Part shown: piece after piece, positions 1 through 5,601 of the stretch
Layout of the letters: every line of letters starts with the position of its first letter
Position numbering within the stretch: position 1 is the stretch's first letter
Assembly (NCBI GenBank): GCA_001564255.1
Contig: LKNC01000187.1
Location: forward strand, 1 to 5,635
From: Natrialbaceae archaeon Tc-Br11_E2g1
Lineage (GTDB): Archaea; Halobacteriota; Halobacteria; Halobacteriales; Natrialbaceae
Direction: 5' to 3'
DNA length: 5,635 bases
Notes under the pieces: model-generated
Told to the model about the DNA's origin: nothing
Database searches by the model: none
What the model saw: only the letters and a program-made list of their open reading frames with translations
Translations under genes and position numbers: made by a program

Positions 1-1
1 A

Positions 2-409
2 GGCGAGGGCGAGCCGATCACCCCCGCCGCAGTCGAGGAGTTCGCCATCGAACGCGACGCGCTGGTCGCCCGGGTCAACGACCGCCGCGAGGTCGTCGAG
101 GAAGACGAGGACGTCTCGGTGAGCTTCGCCGATCCCGACGACGCCGTCCGCGAACGGATCCGCGAACTCGGACTCAGCGACGCCGCCCTCGAGATCGACG
201 GGACCGTCCGGGACGGCTCGATCGCCGACGCCAACGTCCGCGAGACCGTCGAACGTCGGGTACGAGAACTCCTCGAGGAGGACCGCTCGGCCCTCGAGCC
301 CGCACCGGACCGGGACCCCGAGGACGTCCGGACGCTCGCCGACGCGATCGGGGACGTCGACGACGAGTCGGGTGAGGCCGTCCGGCCCCCGATTGGTGAG
401 ACGGAATGA
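2..409 (+). CDS. mre11: DNA double-strand break repair nuclease Mre11, C-terminal part (5' end outside window)
   Basis: The frame is open from base 2 and ends in TGA at 407-409, giving the last 135 residues of a longer protein. Mre11 is the Mn-dependent nuclease partner of Rad50 and processes broken DNA ends. The phosphodiesterase motifs and capping domain would lie upstream, so the identification rests on context: immediate overlap with rad50, plus a haloarchaeal-type acidic helical tail. That tail contains [20 protein letters not shown], then [23 protein letters not shown], and ends PPIGETE. The helical segments probably include or lie near the Rad50-binding region at the coiled-coil base; this is inference from the family. 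A GTG at 119 is in frame but is not a start, because the same reading frame continues unbroken to the left edge with the same composition. The stop overlaps the rad50 start (ATGA), indicating co-transcription and translational coupling. Confidence 0.88.
   Translation, partial: GEGEPITPAAVEEFAIERDALVARVNDRREVVEEDEDVSVSFADPDDAVRERIRELGLSDAALEIDGTVRDGSIADANVRETVERRVRELLEEDRSALEPAPDRDPEDVRTLADAIGDVDDESGEAVRPPIGETE
395..400 (+). promoter_or_regulatory. Shine-Dalgarno site for rad50, inside the mre11 end
   Basis: GGTGAG lies five bases before the rad50 ATG at 406 and matches the CACCTCC-type 3' end of archaeal 16S rRNA. It supports the start at 406. It is the clearest ribosome binding site in the window, at the one start without its own promoter. 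This fits the haloarchaeal habit of using SD-led initiation for internal operon genes and leaderless initiation for first genes. Confidence 0.7.
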
Positions 410-3072
410 AAGTCGAGCGGGTCCGCCTGCGGAACTTCAAGTGTTACGGCGACGCCGACCTGACACTCTCTCGAGGGGTCACCGTCGTCCACGGGGTAAA
501 CGGCAGCGGCAAGTCGACGTTACTCGAGGCCGTCTTCTTCGCCCTCTACGGGTCGAAGGCCCTGGACGACCGCACCTTAGACGACGTGATCACGACTGGC
601 GAGGAGGAGTGTGAAGTCGAACTCGGCTTCGTTCACGACGGCCGTGCGTACCGGATCGAACGCCACCTCAAACTGCGCGGTGATCGGGCGGCGACGACGA
701 AATGCGTCCTCGAGACGCCGACGGGAACGATCGAGGGTGCACGGGACGTCCGCCGGGAGGTGACCGAACTCCTGCGGATGGACGCCGAGGCGTTCGTCAA
801 CTGTGCGTACGTCCGCCAGGGGGAGGTCAACAAGCTCATCCACGCCTCCCCGGGTGCCCGCCAGGACATGATCGACGACCTCCTGCAACTGGGCGCACTC
901 GAGGAGTATCGCGAACGGGCCAGCGACGCCCGCCTGGGCGTGAAGACGGTACTCGACGGCCAGCGCGAGGTCGCCGAGAACCTGCGCGAACAGGTCGAGC
1001 GGAAAGAAGACCAAAAACTCCACGAGCGCCTGAACGCCCTGGAAGAACGCCGGGGTGAACTCCGCGGGGAGATCGATCACTTCGAGGACCAACGCGAGGA
1101 GGCCAGAAAGACCTTCGAGGACGCACAGGCGGTCCTCGACCGCCACGAGGAACGTCGCGCGGAGATCGCCGACCTCGAGGGGGAGATCGCCGACCTCCGT
1201 GCGCGGATCCAGGCGACAGAACGGAAACGCGAGGCCGCCAAAGACGAGATACGAGGGCTCAGAGGGCGCCGGGAGGACCTCGAGGACGAACGCAGTGCCC
1301 TCCGCGGGGAGGTCGACCTCGAGGCGTCCGTCGACGAGCGCATCGAGGCTAAAGAAACCCGAAACGAGGAACTTAGCGAAGAACTCACGGACGTGAAAGT
1401 CTCGATCGAGGAGGCAAGCGGCGAGGTCGACCGTCTCCGCGAGGAAGCCGACGACCTCGAGAGCCGGGCCGACAGTCGACGCGAAGAGGCCGACGACCTC
1501 GGGACGCGACTCGAGGACGACGAGGGGACCGTCGAGGAGCGCGAGGCGACTCTCGAGGACCTCGACGACGAGATCGAGGAAGCCCGGGCGACCTTCGAGG
1601 ACGCGCCGGTCGACTTCGGCGGGGCCGAAGCGTATCTCGAAGACCTCGAGGCCGATCGGGAGGAACTCACGGGCGGGATAACCGACCTCGCCGCCGAGAT
1701 CAGGACGGTCGAGAACGCGATCGAGGAGGGGGAGGCCCTCCTCGAGGCCGGGAACTGTCCCGAGTGTGGCCAGCCCGTCGAGGACTCCCCCCACGTCGAC
1801 GTTTTGGATGAGAAACGCGAGAAACTGGCGGCCCTCGAGGAAGAACGCGAGGGTCTCGAGGCCGAACGGGAGACCGTAGAGGAGCGAATCGACCGCGCGG
1901 CGGAGCTGTGTGACCTCGAGGATCGGGTCGGGAAACTCGAGGGCGAGCGCGAAAACCTCCGGCAGTTGCTCACCGAGAAACGCGAGACTCTGGAGGATCG
2001 ACGCGAGCAGTGTACGGACCTCCGGGAACGGGCCGCGGAACTCGAGGGGGAAGCCGCCGAGAAACGCGAGCGAGCCGACGCCCGCGCCGACGACCTCGGA
2101 GATCACCGGGCGAGACTCGGCGAGATCAACGCCGAGCGAAGCGAGGTCAGAGACGCCTTAGAGACGCTCTGGCGGATCGCCGAGATCGACGACGAGCTGG
2201 CCGATGTAGACGGGGAGATCGAGAACCTACGCGAACGCCGGGAGAACTGGCGGGAGCTACACGACGAACGGACGGACCGTCTCGGGGACAAACGCGACCG
2301 GAAACGCGACCTCGAGGCCGAGTTCGACGACGAACGCGTCGAGTCGGCCCGGACGGAGAAGGAAAACGCCGCCGACTACCTCGGGAAAGTCGACGCGAAA
2401 CTCGGCGAGCTCGAGGGGAGTCTCGAGGCGGTCCAGGGGAAAATCGGCGCGACGAAAAACGAACTCGAGGCCCTGGAGGATCTCCGGGAGCGACTGGAGA
2501 AAAAAGAGGGGACCTGTGCGGACCTCGAGTCACTGTACGACGAGGCACAGACGTTACAGACGACTTACGGCGACCTGCGTGCGGAGTTACGCCAGCACAA
2601 CGTCGAGACCCTAGAACGGCTGCTCAACGAGACCTTCGAGCTGGTCTATCAGAACGATTCCTATGCCTCGATCGACTTAGACGGGGAGTACCGGCTCACG
2701 GTCTACCAGAAAGACGGCGAACCCCTGGAGCCCGAGCAGCTATCGGGTGGCGAGCGCGCCCTCTTTAATCTCAGCCTGCGGTGTGCGATCTACCGGCTGC
2801 TCGCGGAAGGCGTCGAGGGAACCGCGCCGATGCCGCCGTTGATCCTGGACGAGCCGACGGTGTTTCTCGATTCGGGCCACGTCACACAACTGGTCTCGCT
2901 GGTCGAGTCGATGCGGGACCTGGGCGTCGAACAGATCGTCGTCGTCAGCCACGACGAGGAACTGGTCGGTGCGGCGGACGAACTCGTCAGCGTCGAGAAA
3001 GACGCCACCTCGAACCGGTCGCGCTTGGAGCGCGGTGAGCCACCGGAGATGGAACTGCTCGCCTCGGACTAG
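406..3072 (+). CDS. rad50: DNA double-strand break repair ATPase Rad50
   Basis: A complete 888-residue SMC-like ATPase that holds and tethers broken DNA ends with Mre11 in the cytoplasm. The N-terminal lobe starts [19 protein letters not shown], with Walker [10 protein letters not shown] at 30-38 and the Q-loop at Q138 ([11 protein letters not shown]). Residues from about 175 to 760 are a Glu/Arg/Leu-rich coiled coil, interrupted near its middle by the zinc hook CPEC (C451 and C454), through which two Rad50 molecules dimerise. The C-terminal lobe has the ABC signature LSGGE (779-783), Walker B LILDE (812-816), the D-loop at D822 and the H-loop His849 in VVVSHDEEL. All catalytic elements are intact and the length is normal for haloarchaeal Rad50. 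It begins in an ATGA overlap with mre11, with an SD at 395-400, so the two are made from one message. The Asp-Leu-Glu-rich coiled coil repeats GACCTCGAG many times, which leaves long open frames on the opposite strand. Confidence 0.98.
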   Translation: MKVERVRLRNFKCYGDADLTLSRGVTVVHGVNGSGKSTLLEAVFFALYGSKALDDRTLDDVITTGEEECEVELGFVHDGRAYRIERHLKLRGDRAATTKCVLETPTGTIEGARDVRREVTELLRMDAEAFVNCAYVRQGEVNKLIHASPGARQDMIDDLLQLGALEEYRERASDARLGVKTVLDGQREVAENLREQVERKEDQKLHERLNALEERRGELRGEIDHFEDQREEARKTFEDAQAVLDRHEERRAEIADLEGEIADLRARIQATERKREAAKDEIRGLRGRREDLEDERSALRGEVDLEASVDERIEAKETRNEELSEELTDVKVSIEEASGEVDRLREEADDLESRADSRREEADDLGTRLEDDEGTVEEREATLEDLDDEIEEARATFEDAPVDFGGAEAYLEDLEADREELTGGITDLAAEIRTVENAIEEGEALLEAGNCPECGQPVEDSPHVDVLDEKREKLAALEEEREGLEAERETVEERIDRAAELCDLEDRVGKLEGERENLRQLLTEKRETLEDRREQCTDLRERAAELEGEAAEKRERADARADDLGDHRARLGEINAERSEVRDALETLWRIAEIDDELADVDGEIENLRERRENWRELHDERTDRLGDKRDRKRDLEAEFDDERVESARTEKENAADYLGKVDAKLGELEGSLEAVQGKIGATKNELEALEDLRERLEKKEGTCADLESLYDEAQTLQTTYGDLRAELRQHNVETLERLLNETFELVYQNDSYASIDLDGEYRLTVYQKDGEPLEPEQLSGGERALFNLSLRCAIYRLLAEGVEGTAPMPPLILDEPTVFLDSGHVTQLVSLVESMRDLGVEQIVVVSHDEELVGAADELVSVEKDATSNRSRLERGEPPEMELLASD

Positions 3073-3202
3073 CCGTTCGCCGTCACGGCCGGGAGGTCGC
3101 CGGCCCCGGCACTCGTCGCTGGCCGCGGACGCCGGTGCCCGCCGGAAAAGCGAGCCCCCTCGACGTCTCTGCCGGGTGGCTCTCCCGGGGCGGAGCCTGC
3201 TA
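3073..3202. other. Non-coding gap after rad50, with a GC hairpin
   Basis: No gene is supported here. A short GC inverted repeat, GGCCGG (3087-3092) and CCGGCC (3100-3105) with a seven-base loop, sits 14 bases after the rad50 stop. No T-tract follows, so it is not a typical archaeal terminator. It could protect the 3' end of the mre11-rad50 message, or be chance in GC-rich DNA. Confidence 0.3.
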
Positions 3203-3204
3203 AC

Positions 3205-3211
3205 AGTTAAG
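3205..3211 (+). promoter_or_regulatory. TATA-like element for the 56-residue membrane protein gene
   Basis: AGTTAAG lies with its centre about 28 bases before the ATG at 3236 in otherwise GC-rich DNA. That spacing puts the transcript start at or next to the ATG, a leaderless arrangement. A weak GTGAG (3227-3231) close to the ATG could act as an SD if there is a short leader instead. Confidence 0.5.
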
Positions 3212-3235
3212 TGATCCAGTCGGCAAGTGAGCGAT

Positions 3236-3406
3236 ATGGCAGATCCTACCGGAGACGACGCGGCGGCCGACGTCGGAGAGACCCACGGTTCGGAGCGAAC
3301 GACCGCACCGATGAGCGAGTACGCGACTCGAGACGTCGCGATCGGGTTCGTCGTTCTGGTCGTCGGCGTCGCTGTGGCCTTTGGCCTGCCGCTCGTGCTC
3401 GTCTGA
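3236..3406 (+). CDS. Small single-pass membrane protein of unknown function (56 aa)
   Basis: An ATG-initiated frame of 56 residues ending in TGA, too short for common ORF cut-offs. Residues 1-32 are acidic and polar (MADPTGDDAAADVGETHGSE at the start). Residues 34-56 form one strongly hydrophobic helix running to the C-terminus (VAIGFVVLVVGVAVAFGLPL and on). The expected topology is a tail-anchored or single-pass protein with a soluble acidic N-terminal tail, and no signal peptidase site is visible. It resembles the small haloarchaeal proteins that pair a polar N-terminus with a 'TxxxVxIGFVVLxxGxxVxFGLPL' helix and are known only as uncharacterised families. An alternative start at Met26 (3311) would leave almost only the helix, but the TATA-like element at about -28 favours 3236. 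It follows rad50 by 163 bases with its own promoter, so it is probably a separate unit, converging on the RHH gene. Function unknown. Confidence 0.72.
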   Translation: MADPTGDDAAADVGETHGSERTTAPMSEYATRDVAIGFVVLVVGVAVAFGLPLVLV

Positions 3407-3447
3407 GCGTCAACCCGGATGTGGGGACGAGTCCGCCCCCGGAGTTT

Positions 3448-3457
3448 CCAAAACGAA
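3448..3457 (-). terminator. Possible T-rich terminator of the RHH gene
   Basis: Read on the minus strand, TTCGTTTTGG begins six bases after the stop codon of the RHH gene. Archaeal RNA polymerase terminates at T-rich tracts on the non-template strand without needing a hairpin. Only four consecutive Ts are present, so this is a weak call. Confidence 0.35.
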
Positions 3458-3462
3458 GAGAG

Positions 3463-3678
3463 CTAGAAGACGTACTCGTCGTCGTGGCCCATCATCCCGT
3501 CGTCTTCCAGTCCGCCCGGTTCCTCCTCGTCCATCGGTCCGCTGGTCTTGTAGGCTTTGATTCCGGTCGACAGGAGATCCTCGATCGCCTCCTCGCGGTT
3601 GACGAACTCGCCTCGCTCTACCATCTGGGCGATCTGCATCTCGAGGTGTTCCGGAATCGTGATCTCTACTTTCGGCAT
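3463..3678 (-). CDS. Ribbon-helix-helix (CopG/Arc-type) DNA-binding regulator, haloarchaeal
   Basis: A 71-residue protein. Residues 3-9 (KVEITIP) form the beta strand that pairs between two subunits and would contact the DNA major groove. Residues 10-22 form helix 1. Residues 27-43 (NREEAIEDLLSTGIKAY) form helix 2, beginning with the usual Asn/Ser-Arg-x-Glu cap. A Gly/acidic tail follows (49-71), ending GMMGHDDEYVF. The fold is that of small dimeric repressors, and the sequence closely resembles a conserved haloarchaeal family; from memory this is the one labelled DUF7120, which should be verified. The start at 3678 is fixed by a TATA box about 28 bases upstream, giving a leaderless message. 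That TATA box sits in an inverted repeat, so negative autoregulation is likely (inference). No toxin partner overlaps or abuts it, so it does not look like an antitoxin. Neighbours are a convergent membrane microprotein and an upstream two-helix membrane protein 133 bases away. Confidence 0.9.
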   Translation of the reverse strand: MPKVEITIPEHLEMQIAQMVERGEFVNREEAIEDLLSTGIKAYKTSGPMDEEEPGGLEDDGMMGHDDEYVF

Positions 3679-3691
3679 CTGGTTCGGGTTT

Positions 3692-3731
3692 CGGTCAGGG
3701 GGTATTTAACCCTGACGGGGATACTGACCGG
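3692..3731. promoter_or_regulatory. Candidate RHH operator: three GTCAG half-sites around the TATA box
   Basis: GTCAGGG (3694-3700) and its exact inverse CCCTGAC (3710-3716) flank a nine-base spacer. A second inverse, CTGACCG (3724-3730), pairs with CGGTCAG (3692-3698). There are thus three half-sites, one in plus orientation and two in minus, spaced 14-16 bases apart. RHH repressors typically bind such short repeated half-sites as stacked dimers. Binding here would cover the TATA box of the RHH gene itself. The operator role is inferred. Confidence 0.6.
3703..3709 (-). promoter_or_regulatory. TATA box of the RHH regulator gene
   Basis: TTAAATA on the minus strand is centred 28 bases before the ATG at 3678. 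It is the best TATA match in the window. No SD lies between it and the ATG, so a leaderless transcript is expected. Confidence 0.75.
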
Positions 3732-3734
3732 ACA

Positions 3735-3745
3735 GGAAAGAAAAC
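3735..3745 (-). terminator. Possible T-rich terminator of the two-helix membrane protein gene
   Basis: On the minus strand GTTTTCTTTCC occurs about 65 bases after the stop at 3812, just before the operator of the RHH gene. A T-rich tract in this position could end the upstream transcript. A GC stem-loop, CGGCCGG (3793-3799) and CCGGCCG (3805-3811), sits directly against the stop codon and might add to 3'-end formation. Confidence 0.35.
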
Positions 3746-3811
3746 TTCTTCGCGCCGGAACACTTCTTTTCGGCCGTTAGGACCAGTCGCGTCGGCCGGC
3801 GGGACCGGCCG

Positions 3812-4111
3812 CTACCGGTTGCCCATCATCGAGTCGATCGCGTTTTTCAGCGTCGTTCCCGGCTGTGTCAGCGTCTCGAGTTGCTGGCGAATCTTGCGCT
3901 GGTTCATGTAACTCGCGAACGCGAGGATCGTCGGCGGCCAGAGGCCGACGAACAGCCCTCGCTGACGATCGTCGCGGATGAAAAAGTAGTACCACGACAG
4001 TCCGACCGAGGCGACCGACGCGATAAACGCCGGGCCGATCGCCTGTTCGCCGACCTCACGGGCGGTCTCCTCTGAAACCTCTCGGTCCGATAGCTGCTGT
4101 CTACTCGCCAT
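3812..4111 (-). CDS. Two-helix membrane protein of unknown function (99 aa)
   Basis: A 99-residue protein with a polar N-terminus (MASRQQLSDREVSEETAREV). Two hydrophobic helices follow, at about 25-45 (IGPAFIASVASVGLSWYYFF) and 52-68 (GLFVGLWPPTILAFASY). A basic, polar C-terminal segment runs from 70 to 99 (MNQRKIRQQLETLTQPGTTL, ending SMMGNR). A short loop, RDDRQR, links the helices, so a hairpin with both ends on the cytoplasmic side is likely under the positive-inside rule. I recognise no catalytic motif; small proteins of this kind are widespread and unnamed in haloarchaea. The start at 4111 is chosen over an in-frame ATG at 4177 because a TATA-like element lies between them, about 31 bases before 4111. 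The longer N-terminus (MTTRDCPRYPRYNEV...) is also unlike a haloarchaeal coding sequence. It is divergent from the molybdopterin enzyme gene. Confidence 0.8.
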   Translation of the reverse strand: MASRQQLSDREVSEETAREVGEQAIGPAFIASVASVGLSWYYFFIRDDRQRGLFVGLWPPTILAFASYMNQRKIRQQLETLTQPGTTLKNAIDSMMGNR

Positions 4112-4139
4112 ACAGAGCGGTCGGGAACTCGCCACTTCG

Positions 4140-4144
4140 TTATA
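4140..4144 (-). promoter_or_regulatory. TATA-like element of the two-helix membrane protein gene
   Basis: TATAA on the minus strand is centred about 31 bases before the ATG at 4111. The bases between hold no SD, so a leader of only a few bases is expected. Its position rules against the upstream in-frame ATG at 4177. Confidence 0.6.
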
Positions 4145-4271
4145 CCGTGGGTATCTCGGACAATCCCGGGTTGTCACGGGCGGGGAACCGTTGCAGTCGG
4201 TTTCGACCCCGATTCCGTCTTCGGAACCGTGGGTTTACCTTCTCACGCCCGGGACGGTCATCGGTCCGGGA

Positions 4272-4283
4272 GGAGTACACTCC
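4272..4283. repeat. Short inverted repeat upstream of the molybdopterin enzyme gene
   Basis: GGAGT and ACTCC separated by AC make a 12-base near-perfect dyad. It lies about 25 bases upstream of the TATA element at 4308, a usual position for an archaeal activator or a repressor half. No cognate regulator can be named from sequence. Confidence 0.4.
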
Positions 4284-4305
4284 CCGTGTCACAGCGGTAG
4301 CCGAG

Positions 4306-4313
4306 GGTATACC
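4306..4313 (+). promoter_or_regulatory. TATA element of the molybdopterin oxidoreductase gene
   Basis: GGTATACC, a perfect eight-base palindrome, is centred about 28 bases before the ATG at 4338, preceded by CCGAG as a possible BRE. Its spacing selects the ATG at 4338 as a leaderless start and argues against in-frame upstream starts. Confidence 0.65.
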
Positions 4314-4337
4314 TGGCTGGCGCCCCGAGAGACGGGT

Positions 4338-4928
4338 ATGAAAGACCTCACGGACCTCTACACGGAGTTCGGCGACGAACGGTTACCGCCGGGACAGCGC
4401 GAGACCTCGGAGTTTCCGGTGTTGTCGAAGGGTGCGACGCCGTCCTGGGACCCCGAAACGTGGGAGTTTACCGTCACCGGAGCCGTCGAGGAAGAACTGA
4501 CGTTCACCCTGTCGGAGTTCAAGTCGTTACCGAGTCAGACCCAGCGTCAGGATTTCCACTGTGTCACCGGCTGGAGCACGTTCGACTGTCGGTTCACCGG
4601 GGTGCCCTTCCCCGACCTCGCCGAACGGGCGGGCGTCGACGACGACGCCGTCCACGTCCTGTTCTCGGCACTCGACGGGTACACGACGGACCTCCCGCTC
4701 TCGGACTGTCTGCGCGAGGGGGTCCTGTTCGCGTGGGAGTACGACGGCGACGCCCTCGAGGCCGGCCACGGCGGGCCACTCCGGGTCCTCACGCCCCAGA
4801 AGTACGCCTACAAGGGTGCAAAGTGGGTCGACGGCGTCGAGTTCCTCACAGAACCCGAGCGCGGCTACTGGGAGAAACGGGGGTACTCACGGAGTGCGAA
4901 CCCGTGGCGTGAGCAACGGTACAGCTAG
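4338..4928 (+). CDS. Sulfite-oxidase-type molybdopterin-dependent oxidoreductase
   Basis: A 196-residue protein that matches the molybdopterin-binding domain of the sulfite oxidase/MsrP (YedY) superfamily. Visible family features are F-P-V-L (26-29) in the entry segment and V-T-G after the first strand. The HCVTGWS loop (74-80) has Cys75 as the expected molybdenum ligand. FTGVPF follows, then LDGYTTDLPLSD, HGGPLR (144-149) and KYAYKGAKW (155-163), which contact the cofactor in relatives. The single domain spans the whole protein: there is no haem b5 domain, no C-terminal dimerisation domain, and no Tat signal with a twin arginine. It should therefore act in the cytoplasm, unlike periplasmic MsrP. 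Substrate and electron partner are not evident; sulfite, sulfoxide or another small oxo-substrate is possible. The ATG at 4338 is set by the TATA element about 28 bases upstream. Its stop shares CTAG with the convergent gene. Confidence 0.9.
   Translation: MKDLTDLYTEFGDERLPPGQRETSEFPVLSKGATPSWDPETWEFTVTGAVEEELTFTLSEFKSLPSQTQRQDFHCVTGWSTFDCRFTGVPFPDLAERAGVDDDAVHVLFSALDGYTTDLPLSDCLREGVLFAWEYDGDALEAGHGGPLRVLTPQKYAYKGAKWVDGVEFLTEPERGYWEKRGYSRSANPWREQRYS
4925..4928. other. CTAG palindrome giving both stop codons of two convergent genes
   Basis: The plus-strand gene ends in TAG at 4926-4928. The minus-strand gene ends in TAG formed by the complement of 4925-4927. The two coding regions overlap by exactly these four bases, with no room for a terminator between them. 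Confidence 0.9.
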
Positions 4929-5470
4929 CCGTCACCGTCCGGGGGGTCGACGAGTCTGACCGTCGTCCCGTCGGCCAGCCCGCGTTCGTCGGCGTCGGCA
5001 ACGTTGAGCGTCACCCGAATCGTGTACTCGCCGGGTTCGGCGGGTTCCCACTCCGAGTCGGTGAGCCGGAACATCCCGTCCCACCGCCGGGTGAACAGTC
5101 TTCGCTCGCCACGGGAGAGCCGAAACTCCCCCGGTTCGTCCGGTGGGTCACAGAGGGGGACCCGCGAGGCCCCCGTCAGGCCGTCGACCGACCACGTCCA
5201 GCACACCGGCGACCGCGTCGTGATCGTGACCGGAAGCGGTAAGGAGTTTCTCATCGTGAGCCGGAACGGAACGTAGCTACCGACGGGGAACTCCTCCCGG
5301 GGCGTCGAGACGTCGACCGAGACCGCCCGGTCACGAAGCCAGTCGGGGAGAACCAGCCGGCTCAGTGCCGTTCCGGGAAGAGAGCGAAACGACTGGGGTC
5401 TCTCCTCACCCGGCGAAAACGGGTCGTCCTCGTCCCGCCGAAGCGCACCCGACTCGTAGATCCGCCGCAT
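4925..5470 (-). CDS. Haloarchaeal conserved protein with a beta-sandwich-like domain, unknown function (181 aa)
   Basis: A 181-residue protein starting MRRIYESGALRRDEDDPFSP. It has a polar N-terminal stretch with no signal peptide or membrane helix. From about residue 50 a beta-rich domain follows: SVDVSTPREEFPVGSYVPF, then RLTMRNSLPLPVTITTRSP, the aromatic pair W91 and W93 in CWTWSVDG, then FTRRWDGMF (W130) and WEPAEPGEYTIRVTL (W141). The 'RxWDG...W.P..PGEYTIRV' pattern is typical of immunoglobulin-like domains such as the intracellular BsuPI-type, so a cytoplasmic binding or scaffold domain is plausible; the resemblance is by eye only. I know near-identical hypothetical proteins from haloarchaea but no function. 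The ATG at 5470 is chosen over an in-frame ATG at 5491 because a TATA-like TTTAG lies about 27 bases before 5470. Convergent with the molybdopterin enzyme; not in an operon with it. Confidence 0.82.
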   Translation of the reverse strand: MRRIYESGALRRDEDDPFSPGEERPQSFRSLPGTALSRLVLPDWLRDRAVSVDVSTPREEFPVGSYVPFRLTMRNSLPLPVTITTRSPVCWTWSVDGLTGASRVPLCDPPDEPGEFRLSRGERRLFTRRWDGMFRLTDSEWEPAEPGEYTIRVTLNVADADERGLADGTTVRLVDPPDGDG

Positions 5471-5493
5471 TGGTGGTACTGGTTTACACACAA

Positions 5494-5500
5494 CCTAAAG
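5494..5500 (-). promoter_or_regulatory. TATA-like element of the 181-residue protein gene
   Basis: CTTTAGG on the minus strand is centred 27 bases before the ATG at 5470. A second GTTTAGC (5508-5514) sits 14 bases further upstream. No SD precedes the ATG, so a leaderless transcript is expected. The doubled TTTAG could mean two starts or an adjacent factor site. Confidence 0.5.
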
Positions 5501-5601
5501 CGTTCGGCTAAACCGCTCGTTCCCCCGCGAGGTCGTCCTCGAGCGATCGACTGTGGACGCGGTCGGATCGGCCTCGAGTGGGGCCGTCGACGGCGACGAC
5601 T

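Larger units (their letters stand above)
4112..4337. other. Divergent promoter region with repeated CCGWGGGTWT elements
   Basis: This 226-base non-coding stretch separates two divergent genes. It carries a TATA-like element for each gene, plus three related 13-mers: CCGTGGGTATCTC (4145-4157), CCGTGGGTTTACC (4227-4239) and CCGAGGGTATACC (4301-4313). It also has an inverted repeat GGAGT-AC-ACTCC (4272-4283). The third 13-mer includes the TATA element of the plus-strand gene and the first abuts that of the minus-strand gene. A frame is open across 4191-4337 in phase with the downstream enzyme, but I do not regard it as coding. Confidence 0.5.

Noticed and set aside
119..409. A separate 96-residue gene beginning at GTG 119
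   Set aside because: The frame is open and similar in composition back to base 2 and runs into rad50 as the Mre11 tail does; no promoter or SD precedes 119.
577..2106. A 509-residue open frame antisense to rad50
   Set aside because: It mirrors the repeated Asp-Leu-Glu/Arg codons of the Rad50 coiled coil in GC-rich DNA, where stop codons are rare on the opposite strand. It has no recognisable domain, and Rad50 with all its motifs is certain on the plus strand. A second antisense frame (1077-1973) is Ser/Arg-rich nonsense of the same origin.
1126..2560. Repeated CTCGAG and GACCTCGAG motifs in rad50 as a DNA repeat array
   Set aside because: They are in-frame Leu-Glu and Asp-Leu-Glu codons of the coiled coil with irregular spacing, explained by protein sequence and codon preference.
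3211..3780. A 189-residue plus-strand frame starting at GTG 3211
   Set aside because: It overlaps the microprotein out of phase and runs antisense through the RHH gene and its operator. Its product is Arg-rich without a fold I recognise.
3793..3811. GC stem-loop at the stop of the two-helix membrane protein as a bacterial-type intrinsic terminator
   Set aside because: No T-tract follows directly on the minus strand, and archaea do not rely on this structure; noted only as a possible aid to 3'-end formation.
3463..4111. RHH gene plus adjacent small membrane protein as a toxin-antitoxin system
   Set aside because: The genes are 133 bases apart with separate promoters, the membrane protein is not toxin-like (two helices with polar tails), and RHH antitoxins normally overlap or abut their toxin.
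4112..4177. N-terminal extension of the two-helix membrane protein to ATG 4177
   Set aside because: A TATA-like element at 4140-4144 lies inside it, and its composition is unlike the rest of the protein.
4191..4337. N-terminal extension of the molybdopterin enzyme to ATG 4191
   Set aside because: The added residues resemble neither a Tat signal nor the family, and the segment contains the TATA element and dyad. The ATG at 4338 has the correct promoter spacing.
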